Source: Candidula unifasciata (taxonomy: Eukaryota; Mollusca; Gastropoda; Stylommatophora; Geomitridae). Taken from it: DNA of 64,000 nt. A model generated the notes under the pieces. That model was given only the letters and a program-made list of their open reading frames with translations, was not told where the DNA came from and did no database searches. A program made the position numbers and the translations under genes. Shown piece by piece: positions 50,735 through 61,116 of the stretch (positions are counted from its first letter, which is position 1; each line of letters opens with the position of its first letter). Location of the stretch: NCBI GenBank assembly GCA_905116865.2, contig CAJHNH020008439.1, forward strand, positions 64,022 through 128,021, in the 5' to 3' direction.

Positions 50735-51935
50735 CTTCTTGGTCGTCCCCTACTTCTTGGTCGTCCCCTACTTCTTGGTGGTCCCCTACTTCTTGGTGGT
50801 CCCCTACTTCTTGGTGGTCCCCTACTTCTTGGTGATCCCCTACTTCTTGGTGATCCCCTACTTCTTGGTGGTCCCCTACTTCTTGGTGGTCCCCTACTTC
50901 TTGGTCATCCCCTACTTCTTGGTCGTCCCCTACTTCTTGGTGGTCCCCTACTTCTTGGTGGTCCCCTACTTCTTGGTCGTCCCCTACTTCTTGGTGGTCC
51001 CCTACTTCTTGGTCGTCCCCTACTTCTTGGTGGTCCCCTACTTCTTGGTGGTCCCCTACTTCTTGGTGGTCCCCTACTTCTTGGTGGTCCCCTACTTCTT
51101 GGTGGTCCCCTACTTCTTGGCGGTCCCCTACTTCTTGGCCGTCCCCTACTTCTTGGTCGTCCCCTACTTCTTGGTCGTCCCCTACTTCTTGGTCGTCCCC
51201 TACTTCTTGGTCGTCCCCTACTTCTTGGTGGTCCCCTACTTCTTGGTGGTCCCCTACTTCTTGGTGGTCCCCTACTTCTTGGTGGTCCCCTACTTCTTGG
51301 TGGTCCCCTACTTCTTGGTGGTCCCCTACTTCTTGGTGGTCCCCTACTTCTTGGTGGTCCCCTACTTCTTGGTGGTCCCCTACTTCTTGGTGGTCCCCTA
51401 CTTCCGTCCCCTACTTCTTGGTGGTCCCCTACTTCTTGGTGGTCCCCTACTTCTTGGTGGTCCCCTACTTCTTGGTGGTCCCCTACTTCTTGGTGGTCCC
51501 CTACTTCTTGGTGGTCCCCTACTTCTTGGTGGTCCCCTACTTCTTGGTGGTCCCCTACTTCTTGGTGGTCCCCTACTTCTGGTGGTCTCCTACTTCTTGG
51601 TGGTCCCCTACTTCTTGGTGGTCCCCTACTTCTTGGTCGTCCCCTACTTCTTGGTGGTCCCCTACTTCTTGGTGGTCCCCTACTTCTTGGTGGTCCCCTA
51701 CTTCTTGGTGGTCCTCTACTTTTTGGTGGTCCCCTACTTCTTGGTCGTCCCCTACTTCTTGGTCGTCCCCTACTTCTTGGTGGTCCCCTACTTCTTGGTG
51801 GTCCCTTACTTGGTTCTTGGTGTGGGTCCCCTACTTCTTGGTGGTCCCTTACTTCTTGGTGGTCCCCTACTTCTTGGTGGTCCCCTACTTCTTGGTGGTC
51901 CCCTACTTCTTGGTGGTCCCCTACTTCTTGGTGCT
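50735..51935. repeat. Minisatellite, 18-bp unit, about 66 copies
   Basis: The unit is 'cttcttggtggtccccta'. Because 18 is a multiple of three with no stop, a 404-residue frame made of 'VVPYFL' repeats appears, with related frames on both strands. Most variation is at one position (ggtggtc/ggtcgtc/ggtgatc). Interruptions at about 51403 (a short unit) and 51579 (one missing t) shift the frame, which argues against coding. Confidence 0.97.
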
Positions 51936-51944
51936 TCTAATTTC

Positions 51945-53150
51945 ATGCTGTAAACTCTCACTGCTGACATCATTGGATTTATTCTCATTAAATGGTCAAA
52001 CCATTTCAGTCTTTGTTTCTGAATGAATTTAATTATAGGTGTTGTTCAAGTAGTTTTTGTAATTTATTCATTTTTCACATGATCTTTTCTAGTTTTGTTC
52101 ACGGCCTTTCTTGGACACCTCATTTCGCAGGTTGAAAGTAACAAATTTATTGATAATATTAATTAGGCCTGGAGAAGATTTGGCAAACATCACCCTTCCA
52201 ACTTTTTTACTGGCTGAGTTGCTGTTGCTAGTATGTTTTGTGTGCATAATTCCACATACATCTATTTACTTTTTGTCTTCCATTTGTTTCTTTTGATATT
52301 TCCCCACGTAAGGTGGGTTTCTCTGTTTCAATCATTCTGAGGAAATATCTCAGACATGTTATTTGTCTGTTGCTAAATGGTTTTGACAAGTGATCTTGTG
52401 GCACCAGTAGCTGTCAACATCTGGGTGTTTGTTTATTCTCTGTTTCCTACTCCAGAATTTTCAGCATTTCCTTTTTGATTGTCCAACATTTACACCCAAT
52501 CAGAAAAATTGACTATATAGAAGCTTTAAGCAAGTGAATTATTCTGCTATTTGTGTTATTTCTATTTTTCATGAAAATCTTCTTTTGAATTTTTCTATCC
52601 ATCATTTCCTAAAGAAAAACAGGCCCTCAACCAACTTACTCCAAGCCTTTCTAGGCTTCTTCATTGCTGGTCAGCCCAGTTTCATGACTGTATTATTCTT
52701 CTTCTCTTCCACCTTGTACCTCATCAAAGTGTTGGGAGGAGATGAAACAATTGTTGATGAGCTCTGTCAAGAGCACTATTAAGACTGATGTTCATTTCTG
52801 TAAGGCTGTTCTTAATGCCATCACTACATCTTTTCCAAAGGTCTTCCGCTCACTCTAAACTCGTTGTAATGATTCAGTGTGGCTCGCTGTGGCAGATAGT
52901 ACCAGGGCATTCTTGTTAGGTGTCCAAACTACTTTTGTTGTTGTTCTTTGATGACCTGTAAGAATGGCTTTATTCCTAGCATTTATCTGATTTCGACTGT
53001 ATTTCATGAATGTTTTTCATTTCAGTCATATGACTGTTTTTATTTATAATATAAAAGTGATTACAGCCATTCTCTCCTGTATGTCAGTGACATTGTATAG
53101 CCCAGATATTTAACAATGGTGCAGTGACACATTTATTGTGATGCCTGCTA
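51945..53150 (-). mobile_element. Decayed LINE RT region
   Basis: Minus-strand pieces include 'KFIQKQRLKWFDHLMRINPM' at 52030-51965 and fragments resembling the preceding thumb region up to about 53150. Frames are broken throughout. Confidence 0.65.
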
Positions 53151-53234
53151 GTGGCTTGAGTAGACAAGGTTCATTTAATTGTCTGGACTGTCTGAAGTTT
53201 TATTTTTTTTTTTTAACAATAAGAAAAAGATTAT

Positions 53235-53350
53235 ATGCTTCACTCTTCTTCTTCTTCTTCGCGTTCACCAGCTGTAAACTCTGGCGGAAAGTTCTGGTTG
53301 TTCGTCCACTTCTGGACTGCAGTCCTGTTCCAGAACCTGAGTATTGCGTA
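53235..53350 (-). repeat. Dispersed repeat family E 3' fragment, reversed
   Basis: 'cttcttcttcttcgcgttca', 'ccagctgtaaactctggcgg' and 'tcctgttccagaacctgagt' are the reversed family E 3' half. Confidence 0.85.
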
Positions 53351-53893
53351 TACTTCACTCTAATCCTCAAACGAGACAGAAAAGGTTTTATGACCCATGT
53401 GCACATTCAAAAAGACACTAAAAAGTCCCCTACAGCTGGCCAACAGAAAAGAACATGCCAGTAGATCCCTGCCCAAGCATTTCAAAATTAAAACCATGCC
53501 ATTATTCTTTTAATTAGTTGTTTTTCCTGGCAATTGTGACATTTAATATGGCCAATTATATTTATATATAAATATATATGTATGTGCACGTGCATGCATG
53601 CGTGTGTATGTGTGTGTCTGTATGTGTGTATAAGGACAACAAATGTATTAAAATATAATTAGGTAAAATAATAATGATACAATTATAACATTTGAGTCTT
53701 ACTCCAAAAATGAGAGAATGAATGTCCTTATGGATTAAAAAGCAATTAGCCAAATAAAAAAAATAAAAACGATATTCTTATTTCAATAAATGTTATTTGT
53801 ATGGTAAAAATTATGGATTGTAAAACCTTAAAATAATATAAACAGCTGTGGAAAACATATTAGTAAATCTGTGTTTAGCAGTATGAAAATATA

Positions 53894-54155
53894 TCAGTTT
53901 TGAGGATTGGTAATCTTAAACACCCAGAGCCAATCACAAGGGATTTTTTTGTAAGGAATTGCTGGAATATTAATGATCATCCCTCCTCCTGACCTCTGGC
54001 TGAACTTGAACTGACGTTTATAACCTAGAAGGGTTACCTGGGTAGTTGAACTTGGCACAGGTGAGCCGAGTACTAAGGTAACCGCAGGCCAGTCAAACAC
54101 AAAAGCATAGACATTCTTGTTTGAAGTTGTTGTTTCATTTGTTCTTTGGGTATAC
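53894..54155 (-). CDS. FUCA1: Fucosidase last exon
   Basis: It completes Trp in 'VWYTQRTNE', continues through '[11 protein letters not shown]' (a conserved FUCA segment) and ends '[12 protein letters not shown]' stop. The acceptor is TCCCTAG/G. Confidence 0.94.
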
Positions 54156-57100
54156 CTAGGGAGAAAGGAAGTGAGATTTTAGACAAATATGTTGTAGTGA
54201 ATCACATATTCTCAAAGTCCATGAAATTTGATGGTTATGTTTGTCTTAAGCCTTACGTTATGTGTTCTGCCAATCCTTTTTGATCCAGAAGTCCCTCCAA
54301 GCTATGATGTCTAACTGTCATCATCTTTTTTGGCTTCCTCCGCTGTTTTCACCCCCTTCATAATATATATCTCATAACATGTGCAAATAAACACGTCTGC
54401 TACTGACGGAGAGTTAAGAACCAACATTGCAGAACTTAGGACATTCCCAAAAGCACGCCACATCTTTCCCAGCCAGCTCCCATGACACATTAAGAAAACT
54501 TAACAAGAATGTTCTTGTATTAAATCCTGGAGGGCTAAAGGAATAAAGGTAAACCCAAAATCATACGGAGAGGAGAATTAAAGAATGGGGTAAAAAGAAT
54601 AGAGAACAAATATGGCGCAATGATCAGCGAACGTTGGATAATTTGGTGTGAGCTAGTCGAGAACCTATGCTCCATTCAGGGATAAAAAAAGCAGAAGAAA
54701 AAAAAAATTTTTCATACCCCAAATTGTTAATTTTTTAAAACTTTGTTAACTCCTAGTGGATTTTTTTCTTCTTAGGTCCTGTTTTGCCCTTCATTGCCAG
54801 TAGGCACTAGTTGTCAGACTTGGTATATGCTACACAGATGCTGATATTTACAGCCTCTGATATTCCATCTATCCGTAACTTGCATGGTCAACCTCTAGCT
54901 CTGCTAATGATAGAGTAATCAGAAATATTTGTTGCCAGGTACTAAATGAGTTAAAAAAAGAACTTACCAGACACCCGGTGTTACAGTGTCATTCTGAAAC
55001 GTCCATGGTCTGGACTTGTACACAGCCTCACCGTTGACCTGCAACCATGACCCCATCTGCCTCAGTCTCTCCTCAAATATTGGAGCAATTGTTCCATCTT
55101 TTGTTGGTCCAACATTGATCAGTATATTACCATTACAACTGTGAATGACAGTTTACATAAATGTCAGCTGTCATAAAGTATTTGTGAATATAACGAAAAG
55201 TAAAAGTGTGCAGACTCAGGGCAAGTGGGTCAAATGTTTCAGTTTAAGCATTAGATTCACTGTGTGGGTTCTGGGGTCCCACTGGGGGGGGGGGAGCAGA
55301 CCCACTGCCTCCTAACAAGCATGTCGTAAGAGTCGACTAATTATGGATGTATGGCAAGGAACCAACAGTCTGCATATGAATAAAAGAGATGTGTAAAATG
55401 GATGTGCACGCAAAACTCTGGTTCTGGAAGATGACTAAAGTCCAGAAGTGGATGAACAATCAGAACAGAGTTTACAGTTGATGAACATTCAGAACAAGAA
55501 GAAGAAGAAACATTAGATGAGAGCTGGGTAAGTACAGTTGCTAGACATTTGCTTCTTGACCTGGAGATGTTGGATTCAAATCTGTACCAGGTGGATGGTT
55601 CAAAACAAAAATGACTGGCTCCCAGGTTGTCCTAGCTAAAGAGAACCTGCAAATGTCTTTAGAAGTAAAGCCACTGCCACAATGTGGACCACATCGCCCC
55701 CTAAGTGGTGACTGGTCCATACAAATGTTATAGCATCATACGATCAATGTACCCATTTTAGGCTGGGTCAACCTGGAAGTCAATGTCTTCTTTTTCTGTG
55801 TTCCCCCTTCTATGTTGCAGTTTACTGCTAGAATGCAAAATCTGCACTATTTGGGTCCAAGCATCTGATTCCTCTTCTTAGCATTCGGGTCACTGTAAAC
55901 CCCTGCAGAAAGTTCTAATTGTTCCTCTACTTCTGGACTTTGTTCAAGAACTTGAGTTTTGTGCACAAATCCATTTGATAAATCTGGCTTTTTTTTAAAA
56001 TGCAGACTATTAGTTCCTTGTGTCTCAGGCATTGGCACCCTGACTTTAAAGGAATTAGACACCACGTATGACTTGTTTGTTAGGGAGGTTGTGGGTCTTT
56101 TTTGTGTGTCCCCCATAATGGAGCCCTGGAACCCATACAGGGAAAGACAGACTCAACGAAGAATGTTTTAAAATATAGTTTGCAATGTGTATTTTGCAAA
56201 AATTATATCTGAACAATGAGATCTCTGGGGGGAAAAAAACTATGCAGGTGCCCGAAAGTAGTACTCTATTTTAACTTATCTGGTGTAGGAATTCACATGT
56301 GCACCGTTGGCATATTGTAAAGGGACAAATAATAGCACTGAAAATACACTTGAGGAAAAATTGCTAAAACTGCAGTTTGATGTAGTGCTAACAATATAAC
56401 CTTTCAACCCTCACTTGATTACAGTAACAATAATCTCTCAGTTACCTGATTGTTGTGGCAATTTTTCTAAGAAGGTTTTGTATCGGAATCACATCTGACA
56501 GCTTCATGTCTCTACGATACCCCCAGGACGAGTAATCCAGTTTCATAGCATTCTCAAACTTACGTTTCTGTAATGTACCTAAAGTAGACATACAATATAT
56601 ATTATACAAGGTTAACGTAATGATTCAAAATTCAGAATCTTTTTAAATCACCACTGTTTACTGACATCATGAGAGCTAATAGACTTAAATGGTTGGAGCA
56701 AATTTAAAGAATATCAGATGACAGAGAAGTAAAAACTGTATACACAAGGGAGATGAATGGTCGTAGACCTCGAGGCAGACCAAGAAGATGGAGAGATAAT
56801 ATCCAGACAGAACTGCAAACACTTGGTGTCACCAACTGGAAAGAGAAGGTCAACCAGAGAGATGAATGGAGGCGGGTGATATCTGCAGCAATGAATCTCA
56901 AGGGCTCGGAATGCTGAAGAAGAATGTAATGATGAAATTACAGCCTAAAATATTTGAGCTAAATAGATCTGCATAATTTATGAGCCAGACTTTGTTATCT
57001 TTTCTGAAAGGAGCTTAGATTTGAGGTATGTAAAGAAAAAAGAAAAAAACAATCTTTTGTTTTGTCGTCTCACTGATACTAGGTTTTAGCCGAGTGTCAT

Positions 57101-58991
57101 GGTTTTCTGTATTTGTCTTGCACTTCTCGGGTGGATTGAACGATGGAACGATGGATTTTGATGATAGATTAACATGGAGAAAACACATCAACAAGGCAGC
57201 AACCAAAGCCAGAAGGAGGGTAGCCATTCTGAGAAAACTAAGTGGAACCACATGGGGTGCTAGCGGGAAAATACTTAGAAAAGTTTACCAACAAAGTGTT
57301 CGACCACATCTTGAATACGGATCAACAGCATGGAGTTCGGCATCAAAAACCACATTGCAAGAATTAGACAAACTGCAAAATCAAGCACTCAGAGTTACCA
57401 CAGGCAGTATGAAATCAACACCTATAGCTGTGATGGAGAAAATGGGGATGACCCAAGCACTAAGTGAACGCAGAGACACCAAGATGCTTTTACAAGCAGA
57501 AAAGTTTCTTAGTATGCCCGGTCACCCTATGAATGAAAGATTCAAAAATTTAGCTTTGGGACGACTAAAGAGAAGTAGTTTTATCCACCAGGCCAAACGG
57601 CTCGGCAGACAAACCACTGATTTACCTGCAACTGATAGATCCTTAAATGCTGTCCCAGAACGGACCCCCTGGAGAGAGGAGTATAAGTTTCCAATACACA
57701 TCAAGACTGAAGTGAAAGGGGTATTTGACAAGGAAGAACAAAACAGTGTGCAGCGCAAAACAGCCACCCTCAGTTTACTTGATGATGAATACCCGCAGAA
57801 CCTTTGGGTCCGTGTTTACACAGATGGGTCAGCAGAAAGCGCAGTCAGAAACGGAGGTGCGGGAGTGTACATTGAGTATCCTAATAATACCAGGGATACA
57901 GCCAAATTACCAACGGGAAAGCACTGTCACAACTATGATGCAGAAGTTCAAGCCATCAAGATAGCGGTAGAGAAACTACTAAATACAGGGTATTTTTCAC
58001 AACCAGTGGTATTCCTGACAGATGCAAAAGCAGTACTTCAGTCACTCCAGTCTGGAAAATTACCAAGCATACGGACACTATTATCCGAACTAGGCAACCG
58101 CTGTAAATTAGTAATGCAGTGGATACCTTCCCATTGTGGAGTTCCCGGAAACGAAAAAGCTGATAAACTAGCTAAGGAAGGTGCAACTGAAGAACAACCT
58201 GACATACCAGTCTCTTATCAACAGAAGAAGAGAATGATCAAATCAATCAGAATGCCACCGAAACTGGCACAAGATGATTACCATATTATGGACAGACCAG
58301 AGCAAGTTATTATCCTTCGCCTTAGAACAGGGCACAATAGACTTCGCTCCCACATGTACAACAAATTTAAGATTGGCCAATCGGCCATGTGCACTTGTGG
58401 ACTGGCACCTGAAACAACAGATCACATCCTTCAAGACTGTCCCATATTCAACGCTTTCAGACAAAACATTTGGCCAAAAGAGACACTTGTGGAAGTCAAA
58501 CTTTACGGGCCGCTTAGTGAATTACAAAAGACAGTGAAATTCATACAAGAGACGGCTTTGCAGATATAGACAATTTATTTCATGCGAACGAAAGAAGAAG
58601 AAGAAGAACGATGGATTTGTTAATCTTTCTGTTGGTTTCAGCAACACCATATCCATCTCTTTCTTGGTTTTCCCCTTGCCTTCCTCACAGATCTTCTGCT
58701 GCAAAAAGTCTCAAATGTAGTTTATCCTGGCTGCTTTCTCACTAGATGGCGGCCATTTAATTTTTTGTCTGTCAATATAATAATTCAGACATGGTCTTTT
58801 TCCAACTTCTCTAGGAAAAAAACATTTTTAAATCTGATCTCAACGAAAAAACAATTTTTTTTTTCAAACATTCACCAGCTAGAAAACACTTGCCTGGATT
58901 GAACTGGTCAGTACAGGTTAAAAATCCCCCATGCTTGCAAACAACGTTACGACCCCATCTGTCGTTAGTGACGACAGTATCTTTCACAGGG
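53894..58991 (-). CDS. FUCA1: Alpha-L-fucosidase, C-terminal part (partial, four exons in window)
   Basis: GH29 alpha-L-fucosidase removes fucose from glycoproteins and glycolipids, usually in lysosomes or secreted. Exons, 5' to 3': 58894-58991, 56446-56578, 54968-55138, 53894-54155 (664 nt, all phases match). The first reads '[16 protein letters not shown]' as in animal FUCA1. The second contains '[20 protein letters not shown]'; its Glu aligns with the proposed acid/base Glu of human FUCA1 (recalled alignment). The third has '[20 protein letters not shown]'. The last encodes the C-terminal beta-sandwich to a TGA at 53896-53894. About half of the usual 460-470 residues, with signal peptide and nucleophile motif, must lie right of 64000. 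The intron after the first listed exon uses a GC donor. Its introns contain a young LINE in antisense orientation. Confidence 0.95.
54500..54700 (+). mobile_element. Decayed LINE 3' end
   Basis: 'ataatttggtgtgagctagt' and 'cgagaacctatgctccattc' with 'agcagaagaaaaa' parallel the relic at 1160-1465. Confidence 0.55.
54968..55138 (-). CDS. FUCA1: Fucosidase internal exon
   Basis: It encodes '[15 protein letters not shown]' through '[14 protein letters not shown]' to the split Trp codon, all diagnostic of the end of the GH29 barrel. The acceptor is TTCACAG/T; the donor is GTAAGTTC. Confidence 0.95.
55262..55512 (+). repeat. Dispersed repeat family E copy
   Basis: 'gggttctggggtcccactgg' with a G run, 'agcagacccactgcctccta', 'catgtcgtaagagtcgacta' and a 'caagaagaagaag' tail. 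This copy keeps the 5' end best. Confidence 0.88.
55540..55735 (+). repeat. Divergent SINE A-like copy
   Basis: 'gttggattcaaatctgtacc', 'tggctcccaggttgtcctag', 'agaagtaaagccactgccac' and 'aatgtggaccacatcgcccc' preserve the order of head and core. Confidence 0.65.
55790..56140 (-). repeat. Family F and E copies, reversed
   Basis: 'atgttgcagtttactgctag' (F) passes into 'cttagcattcgggtcactgt', 'gactttgttcaagaacttga' and 'gactattagttccttgtgtc' (reversed E). F and E are joined in this order at 32.6 kb too, so F may be a variant end of E. Confidence 0.65.
56446..56578 (-). CDS. FUCA1: Fucosidase exon with proposed acid/base Glu
   Basis: It encodes '[14 protein letters not shown]' and '[16 protein letters not shown]' to 'IATTI'. 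The acceptor is ACTTTAG/G and the donor GTAACTG. Confidence 0.95.
56650..56930 (+). mobile_element. Decayed LINE RT C-terminus
   Basis: It matches 1-290 in order ('gagagctaatagacttaaat', 'aatggtcgtagacctcgagg', 'gcgggtgatatctgcagcaa', 'ggctcggaatgctgaagaag'). Confidence 0.75.
57094..58569 (+). CDS. Truncated LINE polyprotein: RT C-terminus, RNase H, Cys/His motif
   Basis: The 491-codon frame has no stop. Residues 1-21 come from host intron sequence upstream of the insertion; the element begins in codon 22 ('[14 protein letters not shown]', an RT connection-region motif). Residues 59-105 continue the RT C-terminus ('[13 protein letters not shown]', '[11 protein letters not shown]'). RNase H spans about 238-362 with D244 ('YTDGSAE'), E284, D310, H347 and D357, all present. 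A zinc-like C433-x-C435, H444, C449 cluster follows. RT catalytic motifs are absent through truncation, so it cannot move by itself; an active RNase H is possible only if expressed. Confidence 0.9.
   Translation: MSWFSVFVLHFSGGLNDGTMDFDDRLTWRKHINKAATKARRRVAILRKLSGTTWGASGKILRKVYQQSVRPHLEYGSTAWSSASKTTLQELDKLQNQALRVTTGSMKSTPIAVMEKMGMTQALSERRDTKMLLQAEKFLSMPGHPMNERFKNLALGRLKRSSFIHQAKRLGRQTTDLPATDRSLNAVPERTPWREEYKFPIHIKTEVKGVFDKEEQNSVQRKTATLSLLDDEYPQNLWVRVYTDGSAESAVRNGGAGVYIEYPNNTRDTAKLPTGKHCHNYDAEVQAIKIAVEKLLNTGYFSQPVVFLTDAKAVLQSLQSGKLPSIRTLLSELGNRCKLVMQWIPSHCGVPGNEKADKLAKEGATEEQPDIPVSYQQKKRMIKSIRMPPKLAQDDYHIMDRPEQVIILRLRTGHNRLRSHMYNKFKIGQSAMCTCGLAPETTDHILQDCPIFNAFRQNIWPKETLVEVKLYGPLSELQKTVKFIQETALQI
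57159..58605 (+). mobile_element. 5'-truncated RNase H-bearing LINE with 13-bp target duplication
   Basis: GAACGATGGATTT at 57146-57158 is repeated exactly at 58606-58618, directly after a (GAA)n tail. Between them is the 3' end of an I-group-like element. The insertion lies in a fucosidase intron, antisense to that gene. A perfect duplication and an open frame mark a recent insertion. Confidence 0.92.
58615..58740 (-). mobile_element. Possible older LINE RT scrap flanking the young LINE
   Basis: The minus strand reads '[17 protein letters not shown]', like a RT C-terminal RGRP segment. Confidence 0.4.
58894..58991 (-). CDS. FUCA1: Fucosidase exon with GC splice donor
   Basis: It encodes '[19 protein letters not shown]' through 'TCTDQFNP'. 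The donor reads CCAG/GCAAGTG, which is the known GC-AG consensus, and its phase joins exactly to the next exon. The acceptor is TATTTCAG/C. Confidence 0.93.
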
Positions 58992-59219
58992 CTGAAATAA
59001 TTATTGAAAAATTAGAATTTAAATATGGCTGTATATAGGAAAATTCTACCTACTGGGTCATAGCAATGTCAATAAAGGTTCCAATTCTACAATTTCAGGA
59101 ACAAAAATGAAAATAAAACCCTGTAAAAGTGAATAATACGTACACATTGTATTTCATTTTATAAAATGATCAATAGAAACTTCATTATAAGAATAGTGAT
59201 GTAACCTTGGAAGGGGTAG

Positions 59220-59890
59220 CGGGGTAGGGTAAATGCCTCCTTTCCTTCGCTAGCCTGTGGGATACCTCATGGGCAGCGCTTAGCCCCCCCCCCCCCCACC
59301 CCCCGATTAGGATTACATGAAGTCATGGCAGGGAGGTGATGGATTAACGTGGTGAGCAGCTGAGAAGTTATCAGTACTGGTCATCACTTTAACTGTGCTA
59401 GGCAGAGGATGACTCTATAGGCACAATGACTAGGATAACCCGCCAAGCATTGGCACTGCTCTCACAGAAAGAAATTGCAACCTACTGCGAGTATTTTGCA
59501 AAGCAAAGTCCTGTCTGTACAACAATCAATAAACGTAAACGAAGTTAAAGGGAGTTCAAGAAGTGCCTCGTCTGGTAGGGGCCTGCATGTGCTACAGGTG
59601 CACCAAGACCATTACCCGGCTACTGTACGCAAACCAAAGAATTGGACACTCATTATTGGGAACATGGAATGTGAGAACAGTCATGCAAGTAGGTAAACTA
59701 GAAAACAAAGAGTGAAATGAAAAGAGTGCATGTAAACATCCTGGGACTGTGTGAAACGAGACATATCGGAGCAGGGGAAATGTATTCAGATGATAGCAGA
59801 ATAATTTACTTAGGTGGACAAAAACATGAAGGGGGTGTCAGCAACATTTTGGACAAAGAAAGAGTAAAAACACAAAGGCAGAGATTTTAA
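59220..59890 (+). mobile_element. LINE 5' end: 5' UTR and broken endonuclease start
   Basis: After a leader region, frames read 'IGTLIIGTWNVRTVMQVGKL', 'MKRVHVNILGLCETRHIGAG' and 'IIYLGGQKHEGGV', the N-terminal endonuclease of RTE-type elements (with N and E motifs in 'WNVRT' and 'CETRH'). Frameshifts separate the pieces and the rest of the element is missing. Confidence 0.85.
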
Positions 59891-59914
59891 GAAGAATTTA
59901 TGTTACTCCTTTTC

Positions 59915-60100
59915 TCTCTCTCTCTTGTTGTACCACACCAGGACATCACACAAGCGATAAACACCCGGTGACACAAAATGCCATGCGGATGAGGATCACC
60001 CATGGAAAGGTCCCAGAAACCCCTTTCAGCCATTAGGCTATATTTATGGCCCGGCTATATTCAGGACCCCCAGCAAAAGCCTGGGTAGGGCTTCAATCTT
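59915..60100. repeat. Short retroposon family G copy
   Basis: 'ggacatcacacaagcgataa', 'gaggatcacccatggaaagg' and 'aaaagcctgggtagggcttc' match the other copies. Confidence 0.8.
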
Positions 60101-60287
60101 CTCCTTCTGTGTCTCTGAGGTTTTTGTTTGTTGATACTTACGCATTTTTTGAAAGATTATGATGGATAAGATAAATTGACAGCTAAACGAGTGACAGATA
60201 ATCAAAGTTTAACTTTACATCATGCTCTGGTACTGAACTTCCCCAAGGAATCATCACATCCCGCTCATGAGAGTTTAACCTCACTTC

Positions 60288-60692
60288 CATACATTGAGCC
60301 TCTGACTTATTATGGGCTGTGCCTTAGAAGCCAGCATGATACATTGAGACTCTGATTCACTATGGGCTGTGCCTTTAGAAGCCAGCATGATACATTGAGA
60401 CTCTGATACACTATGGGCTGTGCCTTTAGAAGCCAGCATGATACATTGAGACTCTGATACACTATGGGCTGTGCCTTAGAAGCCAGCATGATACATTGAG
60501 ACTCTGATACACTATGGGCTGTGCCTTAGAAGCCAGCATGATACATTGAGACTCTGATACACTATGGGCTGTGCCTTTAGAAGCCAGCATGATACATTGA
60601 GACTCTGATACACTATGGGCTGTGCCTTAAGAAGCCAGCATGATACATTGAGACTCTGATTCACTATAGGCTGTGCCTTTAGAAGCCAGCGT
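60288..60692. repeat. Minisatellite, 51-bp unit, 8 copies
   Basis: The unit is 'acattgagactctgatacac' with 'tatgggctgtgcctttagaa' and 'gccagcatgat'; units differ by one T or A in the 'cctttag' run. Confidence 0.95.
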
Positions 60693-61116
60693 GAGGCAGC
60701 CTGCAGACCCTACCAAGGATTTAAATATGGGTCTCCTGAATGAGCCAGCCACTCCTAAGATATTTCATGTATAATGGGCATACAGTGACAGCTCTACACT
60801 GTTCAAGACCAGGTGGTAACTGACAGGGGATGCCTTTACTTAACAGGACATACTTCAGGTAACATTTTAAGCTTACTGGGTTATAATAAAATAAAAACAA
60901 AATACATTGCCGAAAATATGCAGTTATTTCATTTAAGTTTATTTTTTTAATGGGGCGGGGAGGAGAATGAGTCGAGTCTCATCCATATATGACTGAGCTA
61001 CCATATAACAGCAGTCTGTAATGACTGTTCTCCCTTAAGGATGAATGTTGGGCAGCAAACACCAAATCTGACATTCCACATTATGCCAATGGCTTATCCA
61101 CATGTTTTAAGTCTCC

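Noticed and set aside
50739..51953. 404-residue open frame (VVPYFL repeats) as a protein gene
   Set aside because: It is the direct translation of an 18-bp minisatellite; overlapping long frames exist on both strands, and indels shift the frame without any domain.
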